Positions 10,348 to 17,740 of a DNA stretch of 40,587 bases are shown piece by piece. Every line of letters starts with the position of its first letter. Positions within the stretch are counted from its first letter, which is position 1. The translations under genes and the position numbers were made by a program. Under the pieces are notes generated by a model that did not search any database, had not been told where the DNA came from, and worked only from the letters and a program-made list of their open reading frames with translations. The stretch is from assembly GCF_006228125.1 (NCBI RefSeq), contig NZ_VDFY01000111.1, positions 1 to 40,587 of the forward strand, given 5' to 3'. Source of the stretch: Micromonospora orduensis (GTDB lineage: Bacteria > Actinomycetota > Actinomycetes > Mycobacteriales > Micromonosporaceae).

Positions 10348-11961
10348 TCAGTTGGGGTTGTCGGCGTGGGTCAGCGTCTCCCAGGCGACGAAGAGGTTGT
10401 TGGTGCCGGCCGGCCGCTGCTGCAGCGTGAGGGTCTGCGTGTTGGTCATGAGGTTGCCCAACCGGTTGCTCATCGCGTTGAAGCCGACCTCGGTGATCGG
10501 GCCGAGGCCACGGGTGAGGCTGCCGCCGCAGAGCCAGGAGGGCGGCGCCTCGCCGAGCTGGTAGCGCGAGTGGAAGCCGAGCGCCTGCCGCAGCCGCTCA
10601 CCGACCTGGGGGTAGAGGTCCCGCCCCTGGATCCGGGAGGTCTCGGCGACGTGCGAGATGGCCGAGATCCCGTACCCGGTGTGGACGAAGTCCCGGCAGG
10701 TCTCCTGCGCGAGGCCGGCGACGAACGTGGACTGGCCCTGCCAGTAGCCGATGATCTCGGAGCTGGTGTCCAGGCCGCTGCCGGGCACCGTGTACGGCAG
10801 CGCGCCGTCGCTGGGCAGGTAGACGAAGGCCCGGGCGCGGTTGAGGAAGCGGGTGACCGCCGCGTCGTAGGCGGTACGGTCCTCCAGGAAGACGGCGATG
10901 CCGACCGCGGCCTCCATCATTGTCAGTTCTCAGTTGCCGTTGCTGTTCGACCCGTTGCGGACGACCGGCAGGTAGACCGTACGCAGCATGGTGGCGAACC
11001 GGTTGGCGTTGGGCCAGCTGGTGTACGTGTACTTGATGATCTCGGCTGCTCGGGGCCAGGCCGAGGCGGCCCAGCCGGTCTGCAACGGCGCGTTGCTGCC
11101 GGTGTGCGAGGTGATCGTCGCGGACCAGGCGTCCATGATCTGGATCGACTTCTGCGCGTACCGGGCGTCGCCGGTGAGATACCAGGCGAGCGCGTCGGTG
11201 TACGCGGCGATGGCGTCCTCGCGTTCGTCGGTGCAGCCGTTGTTCGGGTTGGAGTACGACCCACACTCGACGACCGCGCGGGGCGCCGGGGTACGCGACA
11301 GCGAGGCGTACCGGCTGCTCATCATCTGGTTGTAGGCGGCCGCCCACGGTTGTGCGCCGGCCTGCACCCGCCCCCGGACGAAGTCGAGCTGGCCCCGGCT
11401 GACCAGGACGCCGGGGTGGGTGAAGCCGCCCGAGGACGGCGGTGGGGTGCCGCCGCCGGTGGGCAGTGTCCAGGTCTGGTTGGCGGTGCCGGTGCAGCTC
11501 CAGATCTGTAGCGGCGTCCCGTCGGCGGAGCTGGGGCCGGTCGCGTCGAGGCACTTGCCGGAGGTGGGGTTGACCAGCTGCCCGGCGCTGGCCGACCACT
11601 GCTGCGCGCCGGTGCCGTTGCAGTCGTAGATCTGCACCCGCGCGCCGTTGGCGGTGCTGGCGGCGGCGATGTTGAGGCATTTGCCCAGCGCCCTGATGGT
11701 GCCGTCGTCGCCCACCGTCCACTGTTGCGCGGTCGAGCCGTTGCAGGTGTAGAGCTGCACCGGTGTGGCGTTGGCCGGGTTGGCGGCGGCCACGTCGACG
11801 CACTTGCCGCCGTATCCGGTGATCGCGCCCGTCGTGGCGGCGGTCGCGGCGGGGGCGCCGACGACCAGGCCGGTCGGTACGGCGAGCAGGGCCGCGGCGA
11901 GGGCGGCGGTCAACCTGATGCGGGCAGGGCGGGGTGTGGGCCCGGCCATTCGTCGCGCCAT
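10348..11961 (-). pseudogene. Secreted ricin-lectin/alginate-lyase-family protein with an in-frame TGA
   Basis: Read through, this encodes a 537-codon secreted protein. The ATG at 11961 follows GGAAGGA at 11970-11976; a signal peptide (about 1-42, ending APAATA) leads to a ricin-type beta-trefoil lectin domain (about 44-168) with three QxW repeats (AQQW, AQQW, NQTW), a Gly/Pro linker, and an alginate_lyase-family alpha-barrel domain (about 185-537). Codon 344 is TGA (10932-10930), inside NGSNSNGN-stop-ELTMMEAAVG. Codons after the stop stay in the same frame, and the position is normally Trp (NGNWEL) in this family, so one G-to-A change explains it. The CRDFVHTGYG segment, probably part of the active site, lies after the stop, so the truncated product should be inactive. 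A sequencing error or readthrough remains possible. Confidence 0.85.
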
Positions 11962-11989
11962 GTCGGAGTCCTTCCGGGCGGCGAAACAA

Positions 11990-12033
11990 CTGTAAAGTCT
12001 GTTAATCATTACAGCCACGTGCATCGATATCAA
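11990..12033 (-). promoter_or_regulatory. Promoter with overlapping inverted repeat for the lectin/lyase gene
   Basis: On the minus strand, TTGATA (12033-12028) and TAATGA (12011-12006) are 16 bp apart, a good sigma-70-type pair in unusually AT-rich sequence. An inverted repeat CTGTAA (11990-11995) / TTACAG (12009-12014) brackets the -10 and start region, as a repressor operator would. The leader would be about 40 nt. Confidence 0.5.
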
Positions 12034-12056
12034 TGTCTTCGCCGCACTTGCCGCCG

Positions 12057-12479
12057 TCATGGATGCATCGTCGCTCCCTTGAGGACCTTGTCCACGACGG
12101 TGCGCCCCGCGTGCAGGGCCAACCCCACCAGGTCGAGCTTCTCCCGGCCGACCGCCTGCACGGCGGCCCGGTTGTCCCGGTCGTTGCCGGTGGCGAACAG
12201 CTCGGACGTGAACACCGCGAGCCGCAGCCCGCGAGCGAGAGCCCGCGAGTGCGCGTTTGTCAGGGTCGCCCGGTCGCCGGCGAAGACCAGCACCGGCTGG
12301 CCGAACATCGACAGGTACGCCGTACCGTCCGCGTCGCGGTACTCCTCGCCGAGCAGCTCCGGCTCGGCGTGCGCGATGCCACTGACCAGGAAGGCGGTGA
12401 CGTTGAGTCGCTGCCAGCCGACCAGGTCGTTGCGGAGCAGCACGGCGATCTTGGTGGGAAAGCGGATCGGTTCGGTCAT
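12057..12479 (-). CDS. DUF2000-family protein
   Basis: A 140-residue cytosolic protein of the DUF2000 family, recognised from IAVLLRNDLVGWQRLNVTAFLVSGIA near the N-terminus, the central QPVLVFAG element and the C-terminal LDLVGLALHAGRTVVDKVLKGA. I prefer the ATG at 12479 (MTEPIRFPTK) over an upstream GTG that adds ten residues. No catalytic activity is established for the family; structures show a PTH2-like alpha/beta fold. It is divergent from an AraC regulator with only 50 bp between starts, so it is the likely target of that regulator. Confidence 0.82.
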   Translation of the reverse strand: MTEPIRFPTKIAVLLRNDLVGWQRLNVTAFLVSGIAHAEPELLGEEYRDADGTAYLSMFGQPVLVFAGDRATLTNAHSRALARGLRLAVFTSELFATGNDRDNRAAVQAVGREKLDLVGLALHAGRTVVDKVLKGATMHP

Positions 12480-12517
12480 GGCGTCGAGCCTGCCGGTGCC
12501 GACACCCACCGGTCTTG

Positions 12518-12529
12518 TACGTTCTTAGC
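12518..12529 (+). promoter_or_regulatory. -10 box for a leaderless AraC transcript
   Basis: TACGTT at 12518-12523 is followed by six bases and then GTG at 12530, with no Shine-Dalgarno. This is the spacing expected when transcription starts at the first base of the start codon. Confidence 0.45.
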
Positions 12530-13357
12530 GTGGCCACCCGCCCGGCCGGCTCGCAGGTCAGCGCGTGGCGACCCGCCGTCGCCGGGGTCGCCGAGGTCTT
12601 CCACGCCCATTTCGTGGACCACGCGTACCCACGGCACGTCCACGACGTGTGGACGCTGCTGATCGTCGACGACGGCGCGGTCCGCTTCGACCTCGACCGG
12701 CACCGGCACGGCGCGCTGCGCACGTCGGTCACCCTGCTGCCGCCGTACGTGCCGCACGACGGCCGCTCCGCCACGGCGAGCGGCTTTCGCAAACGGGTCC
12801 TGTACCTCGACACCTCGGCCCTCGCCCCCGACCTGGTCGGCCGGGCGGTGGACGAACCGGACCTGGCCGATCCGCGTCTGCGGGACCGGATCCACCACCT
12901 GCACCACGTGCTCGCCACGCCGGGTGAGGAGTTCGAGGCCGAGAGCCGACTCGCGCTCATCCTGGACCGGCTGCGCGCGCAACTCTGCGGACGGGCGCCG
13001 GTCAGCACCGCGCCGGGGGTGCCCGGCCTCGCCGACCGGCTACGTGAGCTGCTGGACGCCCGGACCGTCGACGGCGTCACACTGCGCGAGGCCGCCGAGC
13101 TGCTGCACGCCCACCCGACCCACCTGGTCCGGGCCTTCACACGCGCACACGGGCTGCCACCGCACTCGTACCTGACCGGTCGCCGGGTCGAGCTGGCGCG
13201 TCGCCTGCTCCTCGCGGGTCAGCGCCCCGCCGAGGCCGCCACAGCCGCCGGGTTCTTCGACCAGGCGCACCTGAGCCGGCACTTCCGGCGCTTTTTGGGC
13301 GTCAGCCCGGCCCGCTACCCGGCGGCCCCCGGGTTCAGAGGCGCCGACCGCCGATGA
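12530..13357 (+). CDS. AraC-family transcriptional regulator
   Basis: A 275-residue regulator. An N-terminal cupin-like sensing domain (about 10-150) contains HAHFVDHAYPRHVHDVWTLLIV, typical of the AraC_binding fold. The C-terminal domain has two helix-turn-helix units, LREAAELLHAHPTHLVRAFTRAHGL and AAGFFDQAHLSRHFRRFLGVSPARY, the latter the AraC signature. GTG at 12530 is preferred because of the -10 six bases upstream; a TTG at 12515 is possible. It is divergent from the DUF2000 gene and probably controls it. The last residues (FRGADRR) extend beyond the usual family end and overlap a remnant on the other strand. Confidence 0.9.
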   Translation: MATRPAGSQVSAWRPAVAGVAEVFHAHFVDHAYPRHVHDVWTLLIVDDGAVRFDLDRHRHGALRTSVTLLPPYVPHDGRSATASGFRKRVLYLDTSALAPDLVGRAVDEPDLADPRLRDRIHHLHHVLATPGEEFEAESRLALILDRLRAQLCGRAPVSTAPGVPGLADRLRELLDARTVDGVTLREAAELLHAHPTHLVRAFTRAHGLPPHSYLTGRRVELARRLLLAGQRPAEAATAAGFFDQAHLSRHFRRFLGVSPARYPAAPGFRGADRR

Positions 13358-13440
13358 CCGCGAGCAGCCGCAGCTTCTCGTCGCTCTCCGAGCCGGGCAC
13401 GGCGGTGAAGTTGGGCGGGGGTGTCGTGCATCCGGTCGAG
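13335..13440 (-). pseudogene. Possible 3' remnant of an MmyB-like regulator gene
   Basis: The minus strand reads NFTAVPGSESDEKLRLLA followed by VIGGRRL and a stop at 13337-13335. The TAxPGSxSxExLRLLA pattern is like the extreme C-terminus of XRE regulators with an MmyB-like ligand-binding domain. No upstream part of such a gene exists, since the MDR oxidoreductase gene ends at 13443. It is only about 25 residues, so the call rests on one motif. Confidence 0.25.
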
Positions 13441-13442
13441 GC

Positions 13443-14408
13443 TCAGAGCGCGAGGACGATACGGCCGCCGGCGGTGCCGGAGTCCTGGCGTTCCCAGGCG
13501 TCGGCGACCGAGTCGAACGGCACGATCTCGTGGTCGACGGTGAGCCGGCCGGCCGCGGCGTGCCCGGCCACCAGCGCCAGCGACGCCGCCCGATCGTCGG
13601 TCGACAGGCCGTTGTTGGTGTAGCCGACCATGCGCAGCGACCCGCCGCGCAGCACGGCCGACTCGATCGGCGCGGTCGCGCCGGCCGCGCTGCCCAGGTT
13701 GACCAGGCGGCCACCGGGGCGCAGCACCCGCAGCGCCGCCGCGGCCGGCACACCGAACACCGGATCGAGGACGAGGTCGACCGGGCCGTCGGCGCCGTCC
13801 CGCAGCCGCTCGGCCATCGACGCGACGTCGTCGCCGGGGAGCAGCGGGATCGCGACCGCCGCGCCGAGCTCCTCGGCACGGGACCGCGCCGCCGCCGAGC
13901 GGGCCACCGCGACGACCCGGCGGGCCCCGCCGAGCAGGGCCAGCTGGATGGCCGCCTGGCCGACCACACCACCGGCGCCGAGCACGACGACCTGGTCGCC
14001 GGCCGCCAGGCCACCGGCGTACGTCAGGGCGGCGTGCGCGGCGACGGCGGAGAGGCCCAGGGCCGCGAGCAGGGTCAGCGGTACGCCGGTCGGCAGCGTC
14101 ACCACGTCGGCGGCGGGCACCGCGACAGTTGTCGCCATGCTGCCGTCCACCCCGGACCGCATCCCGGCCGACGTGCCGAACCAGACGGGCGTGCCGTCGA
14201 CGAGACGGCCGACGCCCTGCACACCCGGCACGTACGGGGTGGCCGGCGTGCCGAAGTAGCTGGTGCCGCTGGCACAGAGCACGTCCAGCGGGGTGATCGG
14301 CACGGCCTCGACGGTGACCGTCAGTTCGCCGTCGGCCAGCTCGGGGGCTGGCCGCTCGACGACCGTCGGTGGGGCGCCGCAGGTGGTGAGCAGGGCCGCG
14401 CGGATCAC
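13443..14408 (-). CDS. MDR-superfamily quinone oxidoreductase-like protein
   Basis: A 321-residue medium-chain dehydrogenase/reductase. Start is GTG at 14408, overlapping the stop of ligA by 4 bp (GTGA), so translation is coupled. The N-terminal GroES-like domain lacks the GHE and Cys cluster of zinc alcohol dehydrogenases, and the Rossmann motif VVLGAGGVVGQAAIQLALLGGARRVVAVARS binds NAD(P)H, so it belongs with zeta-crystallin/quinone-oxidoreductase-like enzymes. As the last gene of the catabolic operon it may reduce or oxidise an intermediate downstream of ring cleavage. The exact substrate cannot be read from the sequence. Confidence 0.85.
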   Translation of the reverse strand: MIRAALLTTCGAPPTVVERPAPELADGELTVTVEAVPITPLDVLCASGTSYFGTPATPYVPGVQGVGRLVDGTPVWFGTSAGMRSGVDGSMATTVAVPAADVVTLPTGVPLTLLAALGLSAVAAHAALTYAGGLAAGDQVVVLGAGGVVGQAAIQLALLGGARRVVAVARSAAARSRAEELGAAVAIPLLPGDDVASMAERLRDGADGPVDLVLDPVFGVPAAAALRVLRPGGRLVNLGSAAGATAPIESAVLRGGSLRMVGYTNNGLSTDDRAASLALVAGHAAAGRLTVDHEIVPFDSVADAWERQDSGTAGGRIVLAL

Positions 14409-14767
14409 GTCGCGATGTCCGGGTAGGGCATCGAGATGTGGGCCAGCCGCGCGCCGTACGACTTCTGGTACTCCAGCGGCTCGGTGTTGTCCCGCTCGAA
14501 GAGGGCGATGAAGAGGGTCAGGGTGAGGAACGGGTGCGCCCCCAACTCGAAGAGCTTCACGTGGTCGTGGTTGGCCAACGCCTCCCGCTCCGCGTCGTCG
14601 AAGCGCAGCCAGGTGCTCGCCTCGCCGGTGTGGCAGTTCAGCACCGTGTTGGCGCACTCGGCCTCCCACCAGGCGACCAGCTCGCGCGGCTCGCTGCGGT
14701 AGCGCTCGACCAGCTCGGGGTCCCGGTCGACCATGAACAGGAACTTGTTCAGCAGGTACTTGCTCAC
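14405..14767 (-). CDS. LigA-like small subunit of a class III extradiol dioxygenase
   Basis: A 120-residue protein of the LigA family (alpha subunit of protocatechuate 4,5-dioxygenase). It is recognised by YLLNKFLFMVDRDPELVERYRSEP and the conserved hydrophobic C-terminal half (KLFELGAHPFLTLTLFIALFERD). Start is GTG at 14767, overlapping the ligB stop by 4 bp. The subunit has no metal site; it caps the LigB active site and supplies substrate contacts. It is slightly shorter than the roughly 139-residue Sphingobium LigA. The direct overlap with ligB supports a heteromeric dioxygenase. Confidence 0.88.
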   Translation of the reverse strand: MSKYLLNKFLFMVDRDPELVERYRSEPRELVAWWEAECANTVLNCHTGEASTWLRFDDAEREALANHDHVKLFELGAHPFLTLTLFIALFERDNTEPLEYQKSYGARLAHISMPYPDIAT

Positions 14768-15627
14768 GCCGCTGCTCCGTTCGGGTACCAGGTGAAGTAC
14801 GCCTCCATGGTGTGGAACAGGTCGAGGGTGTCGACGTAGTCGGCCTTCACGCCCGCGCCGGCCACACCCATCATCAGCATGAAGTCCATGAAGCCGTGGG
14901 TGGCGTTGCCGGGCGAGTGCAGGCTGTCCAGGGTGACCTCGCGCAGGCACCCGTCGAGGTCCCCGTTGGCGATCCACTCGACGGCCCGCCTGTCGAACTC
15001 CGGGTCCGGGCCGTGCGGGCCGAACTGCCGGGGGCCGCCCAGCTCGAGCGAGAGGTGACCGGTGCCGATGACGGCCACCCGCAGGTGCGACGGCCAGGAC
15101 TCGACTATCTCCCGGATGGCCGCACCGAGCTGGACGAAGCGCTTCGGCTGCGGCAGCGGCGGAGCGAAGATGTTCGTGTAGATCGGCACGATCGGCAGGT
15201 CGGCCTCGGGCCGCAGCGTGATGATCGGGCAGGTGATGCTGTGGTCGATGCGCAGCTCGTTGCTGAACGCCAGGTCGAAACCGGAGTCCAGGCCCGCCCG
15301 CAGGATGTGCGCGGACAGGTCCTCCTGGCCGGTGAGCAGCATCCGCGGCAGCCCGAACTCGCGTTCCTCGTTGTACCAGTTGGCGTCGTAGAAGGGCGCC
15401 TTGCCGACCAGGAACTGCGGCATGTTGTCCAACCAGAGCTGGTGGAAGTGGTCGGAGCCGACCATCACCAGCACGTCGGGTCGGGCCCGGGTCAACGTCT
15501 CCCGGAAGGCCAGGATCTTGCGGGTCCACTCGTCGGCGAACGGTGGCCGGTCCTCGCCGGTCGCGGTGCTGGCCCGGTAGTAGAAGGGGTGGTGGGTGGA
15601 GGCGATGACCGCGACGATGGAGGCCAT
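14764..15627 (-). CDS. LigB-like catalytic subunit of a class III extradiol dioxygenase
   Basis: A 287-residue catalytic subunit, starting at ATG 15627 behind AAAGGAG (15639-15633). LigB-family features are visible: ASTHHPFYYR near the N-terminus (H12/H13, an Fe(II) ligand in the family), VMVGSDHFHQLW with H60/H62, IGTGHLSLELGG, and the C-terminal FMLMMGVAGAGVKADYVD. It should cleave a catechol-type ring next to a hydroxylated carbon using Fe(II) and O2. LigA/LigB enzymes act on protocatechuate, gallate and related acids; here the substrate may be non-standard, because no LigC, LigI, LigJ or LigK homologues lie alongside. It is 32 bp after the citryl-CoA-lyase-like gene. Confidence 0.9.
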   Translation of the reverse strand: MASIVAVIASTHHPFYYRASTATGEDRPPFADEWTRKILAFRETLTRARPDVLVMVGSDHFHQLWLDNMPQFLVGKAPFYDANWYNEEREFGLPRMLLTGQEDLSAHILRAGLDSGFDLAFSNELRIDHSITCPIITLRPEADLPIVPIYTNIFAPPLPQPKRFVQLGAAIREIVESWPSHLRVAVIGTGHLSLELGGPRQFGPHGPDPEFDRRAVEWIANGDLDGCLREVTLDSLHSPGNATHGFMDFMLMMGVAGAGVKADYVDTLDLFHTMEAYFTWYPNGAAA

Positions 15628-15659
15628 TCCCACTCCTTTCGGGGGCGGAAGAGGGGGAG

Positions 15660-16430
15660 TCAGGGTTCGTAGACGGCGTTGCGGTCCACGGTGCGGTAGA
15701 TGTCCATGCCGAGCGGCCGACGTCGCTCCTCGGCGAGGTGCCCGAGCAGCCCCGCCGCGCGGGCCAGCAGGGCGAAGCCGCGCAGCATCTCGACGGGGAG
15801 GCCGAGGTCGGCGAGCGCCGCGCCGCACACCCCGGCGCCGTTGAGCGGCAGGGTACGACCGAGCACCTGCGGGTGTACGCGGCCGATCGCCTCGAACAAG
15901 CGCAGGTGCGGGCCGTGCAGACCCTCCTCGGTGGCGATCCGGATCAGCACGGGGGTGCGCGGGTCCTGGTCCTTGTGCACGGGGTGCCCGAGGCCGGGGA
16001 CCAGCCGGCGCTCCCGCTTCGCCCGGGTGACGGCGTCGAGGGCCAGCGCGTCGTAGTCGGTCACGTCGCCGGCCTGCGCGAGCGTGTCGGCGAGGAACCG
16101 TCCACAGTCCTCGGTGACGCCGAGGAAGCGGGAGCCGCCGCCGAGCAGCCCGGCGGCGAGCGCGCCCTGCAACGACTCGGGCGCGGACAGGTACGTCAGT
16201 CGGGCCGCGATGGCCGTCGGGGTGAAGCCGTGGTCGGCGAGCGCCACCAGCACCGCCTCGAAGACCCGTACCTCACCCGGGGTGGGTCGGCGGCCGGCGA
16301 CCAGCCAGTACGCCAGCTCGCCGAAGCCGACAGTGCCCATCAGGTCGGCGGCCAGGTCCTGCCCGAGCAGGGAGATGGTGGTGGGGTCGGAGGTGCCGAT
16401 CCCGGTGGGGAAGCTCAGCTCTTCAGCCAC
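15660..16430 (-). CDS. Citrate-synthase-fold citryl-CoA lyase-like enzyme
   Basis: A 256-residue member of the short citrate-synthase-fold family annotated as citryl-CoA lyase. It carries TIGIGTSDPTTISL-like N-terminal order, the LSAPESLQGALAAGLLGGGSRFLG segment, the active-site His loop GLGHPVHKDQDPR (H149) and PLNGAGVCGAALADLGLP, where canonical family members have a PLNVDG-like element. The start is GTG at 16430, inside the end of the CoA-transferase gene (16-bp overlap). The family cleaves citryl-CoA-like thioesters to acetyl-CoA and a 2-oxoacid. Together with a CoA-transferase and a ring-cleaving dioxygenase it suggests that a tertiary hydroxy acid from the ring is activated with CoA and then cleaved. 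That reaction is inferred. Confidence 0.82.
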   Translation of the reverse strand: MAEELSFPTGIGTSDPTTISLLGQDLAADLMGTVGFGELAYWLVAGRRPTPGEVRVFEAVLVALADHGFTPTAIAARLTYLSAPESLQGALAAGLLGGGSRFLGVTEDCGRFLADTLAQAGDVTDYDALALDAVTRAKRERRLVPGLGHPVHKDQDPRTPVLIRIATEEGLHGPHLRLFEAIGRVHPQVLGRTLPLNGAGVCGAALADLGLPVEMLRGFALLARAAGLLGHLAEERRRPLGMDIYRTVDRNAVYEP

Positions 16431-17551
16431 GCGCGGATCTCCTCGCCGTGTTCGTCGAGCCCGGGCGGCGGCAGCTCGTACCGGGCCGGGGTGTCGGAGA
16501 AGGTGATCGGGTTACGGACACCGGGCACGGCGTCGACGGTGACGACCGGGTCGAGCCCCAGCTCCTCGGCGAGGGCCACGCCGCCGTCGATGGTGTTGAT
16601 CGGCGCGCAGGGGACACCGGCGGCGAGCAGGTCCCGGAACCACTCGTCCTTGGTCCGCTTGGCGAGCCGTTCGACAAGCAGGGGCCGCAGCTCCTCCCGG
16701 TTGGCGGTGCGGTCCTGGTTGCGGCCGAAACGCCTGTCGTCCGGCAGGCCGGGCAGGTCGAGCACCTGGCAGAGCTTGCGGAACTGCCCGTCGTTGCCGG
16801 CGATGACGATCAGCTCGCCGTCGGCGGTGGGCAGTGGCTCGTACGGGAAGAGGCTGGGGTGCGCGTTGCCCATCCGGAACGGGACGGTGCCGCCGGCGAC
16901 GTAGCCACTGGAGTGGTTGACCAGGCCGGACAGCGCCGAGCTGAGCAGGTTGACCTCGACGTGCTGTCCGCGTCCGGTCTCTCCACGATGGTGCAGGGCG
17001 GCGAGGATGCCGATGCTCGCGTGCAGCCCCGCCATCACGTCGAAGACCGAGATCCCGGCCCGGTACGGCGAGCCGTCCGGGTCGCCGGTGAGGCTCATCA
17101 GGCCGGAGATCGCCTGCACCATCAGGTCGTAGCCGGGGAAGTCCCGGCCGGCGCCGGTGCCGAAGCCGCTGATGCTCGCGTACACGATCTTCTCGTTGTT
17201 CGCGGTGACGGTGTCGTAGTCGAGGCCGAACCGGGCGAGGCCGCCGGGTCGGAAGTTCTCGATCAGCACGTCGGCGCGGCGGGCCAGCTCCTGGGCGGCG
17301 GCCAGGTCGTCCGGCTGTTTGAGGTCCAGGGCGACCGACCGCTTGTTGCGGTTGATGCCGAGGTAGTACGTCGAGACGCCGTCGCGGGTGGGTGGCATCC
17401 AGGTGCGGGTGTCGTCGCCGCCCGGGCTCTCCACTTTGATCACCTGTGCGCCCAGGTCCGCCAGGAGCATCGTCGCGTACGGCCCGGCGAGGATCCGGGA
17501 GAAGTCCGCGACGAGCAGGCCGGCCAGCGGCCCGGTCGATTGCTGCACCAT
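16415..17551 (-). CDS. CaiB/BaiF-family (class III) CoA-transferase
   Basis: A 378-residue family III CoA-transferase. The ATG at 17551 opens MVQQSTGPLAGLLVADFSRILAG, the standard N-terminus. The conserved RNKRSVALDLK stretch is present, and the catalytic Asp is D142 in DFPGYDLMVQAISGLMSLTG. It should move CoA between carboxylic acids through an aspartyl-CoA thioester. As first gene of the minus-strand operon it likely activates a ring-cleavage product for the next enzyme, the citryl-CoA-lyase-like protein, with which it overlaps by 16 bp. A CGGAC-N4-GTCCG palindrome lies 17 bp upstream of its start. Confidence 0.92.
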   Translation of the reverse strand: MVQQSTGPLAGLLVADFSRILAGPYATMLLADLGAQVIKVESPGGDDTRTWMPPTRDGVSTYYLGINRNKRSVALDLKQPDDLAAAQELARRADVLIENFRPGGLARFGLDYDTVTANNEKIVYASISGFGTGAGRDFPGYDLMVQAISGLMSLTGDPDGSPYRAGISVFDVMAGLHASIGILAALHHRGETGRGQHVEVNLLSSALSGLVNHSSGYVAGGTVPFRMGNAHPSLFPYEPLPTADGELIVIAGNDGQFRKLCQVLDLPGLPDDRRFGRNQDRTANREELRPLLVERLAKRTKDEWFRDLLAAGVPCAPINTIDGGVALAEELGLDPVVTVDAVPGVRNPITFSDTPARYELPPPGLDEHGEEIRAWLKS

Positions 17552-17567
17552 GTTTCCGCCCGTTCTA

Positions 17568-17581
17568 CGGACACCTGTCCG
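17568..17581. promoter_or_regulatory. Candidate IclR operator, proximal to the CoA-transferase gene
   Basis: CGGACACCTGTCCG is a perfect 14-bp palindrome of the form CGGAC-N4-GTCCG, 17 bp upstream of the CoA-transferase ATG. A second copy of the same half-sites with the same spacing occurs at 17701-17714, in the same divergent region. The nearby IclR regulator is the obvious candidate binder; this is inference. Confidence 0.55.
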
Positions 17582-17646
17582 CCGAACCAGCTTGCGACAC
17601 CACGCGGGCACTGTCAACGGGCACTTCATCGCGACGACCCACCCTC

Positions 17647-17714
17647 TTGACATGAATCGTGACCGGGACCACACTTGCGCCACTCGGGCTGGCCGCACAG
17701 CGGACAATAGTCCG
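17647..17714 (+). promoter_or_regulatory. -35 element and second candidate IclR operator before the amidohydrolase
   Basis: A consensus -35 (TTGACA, 17647-17652) has no good -10 at 17 bp. CGGACAATAGTCCG at 17701-17714 repeats the CGGAC-N4-GTCCG form found at 17568. It lies 26 bp before the GTG at 17741, where binding would cover the core promoter or start site. Confidence 0.5.
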
Positions 17715-17740
17715 GATCCCTCGTACCCGGAGAGGAATGG

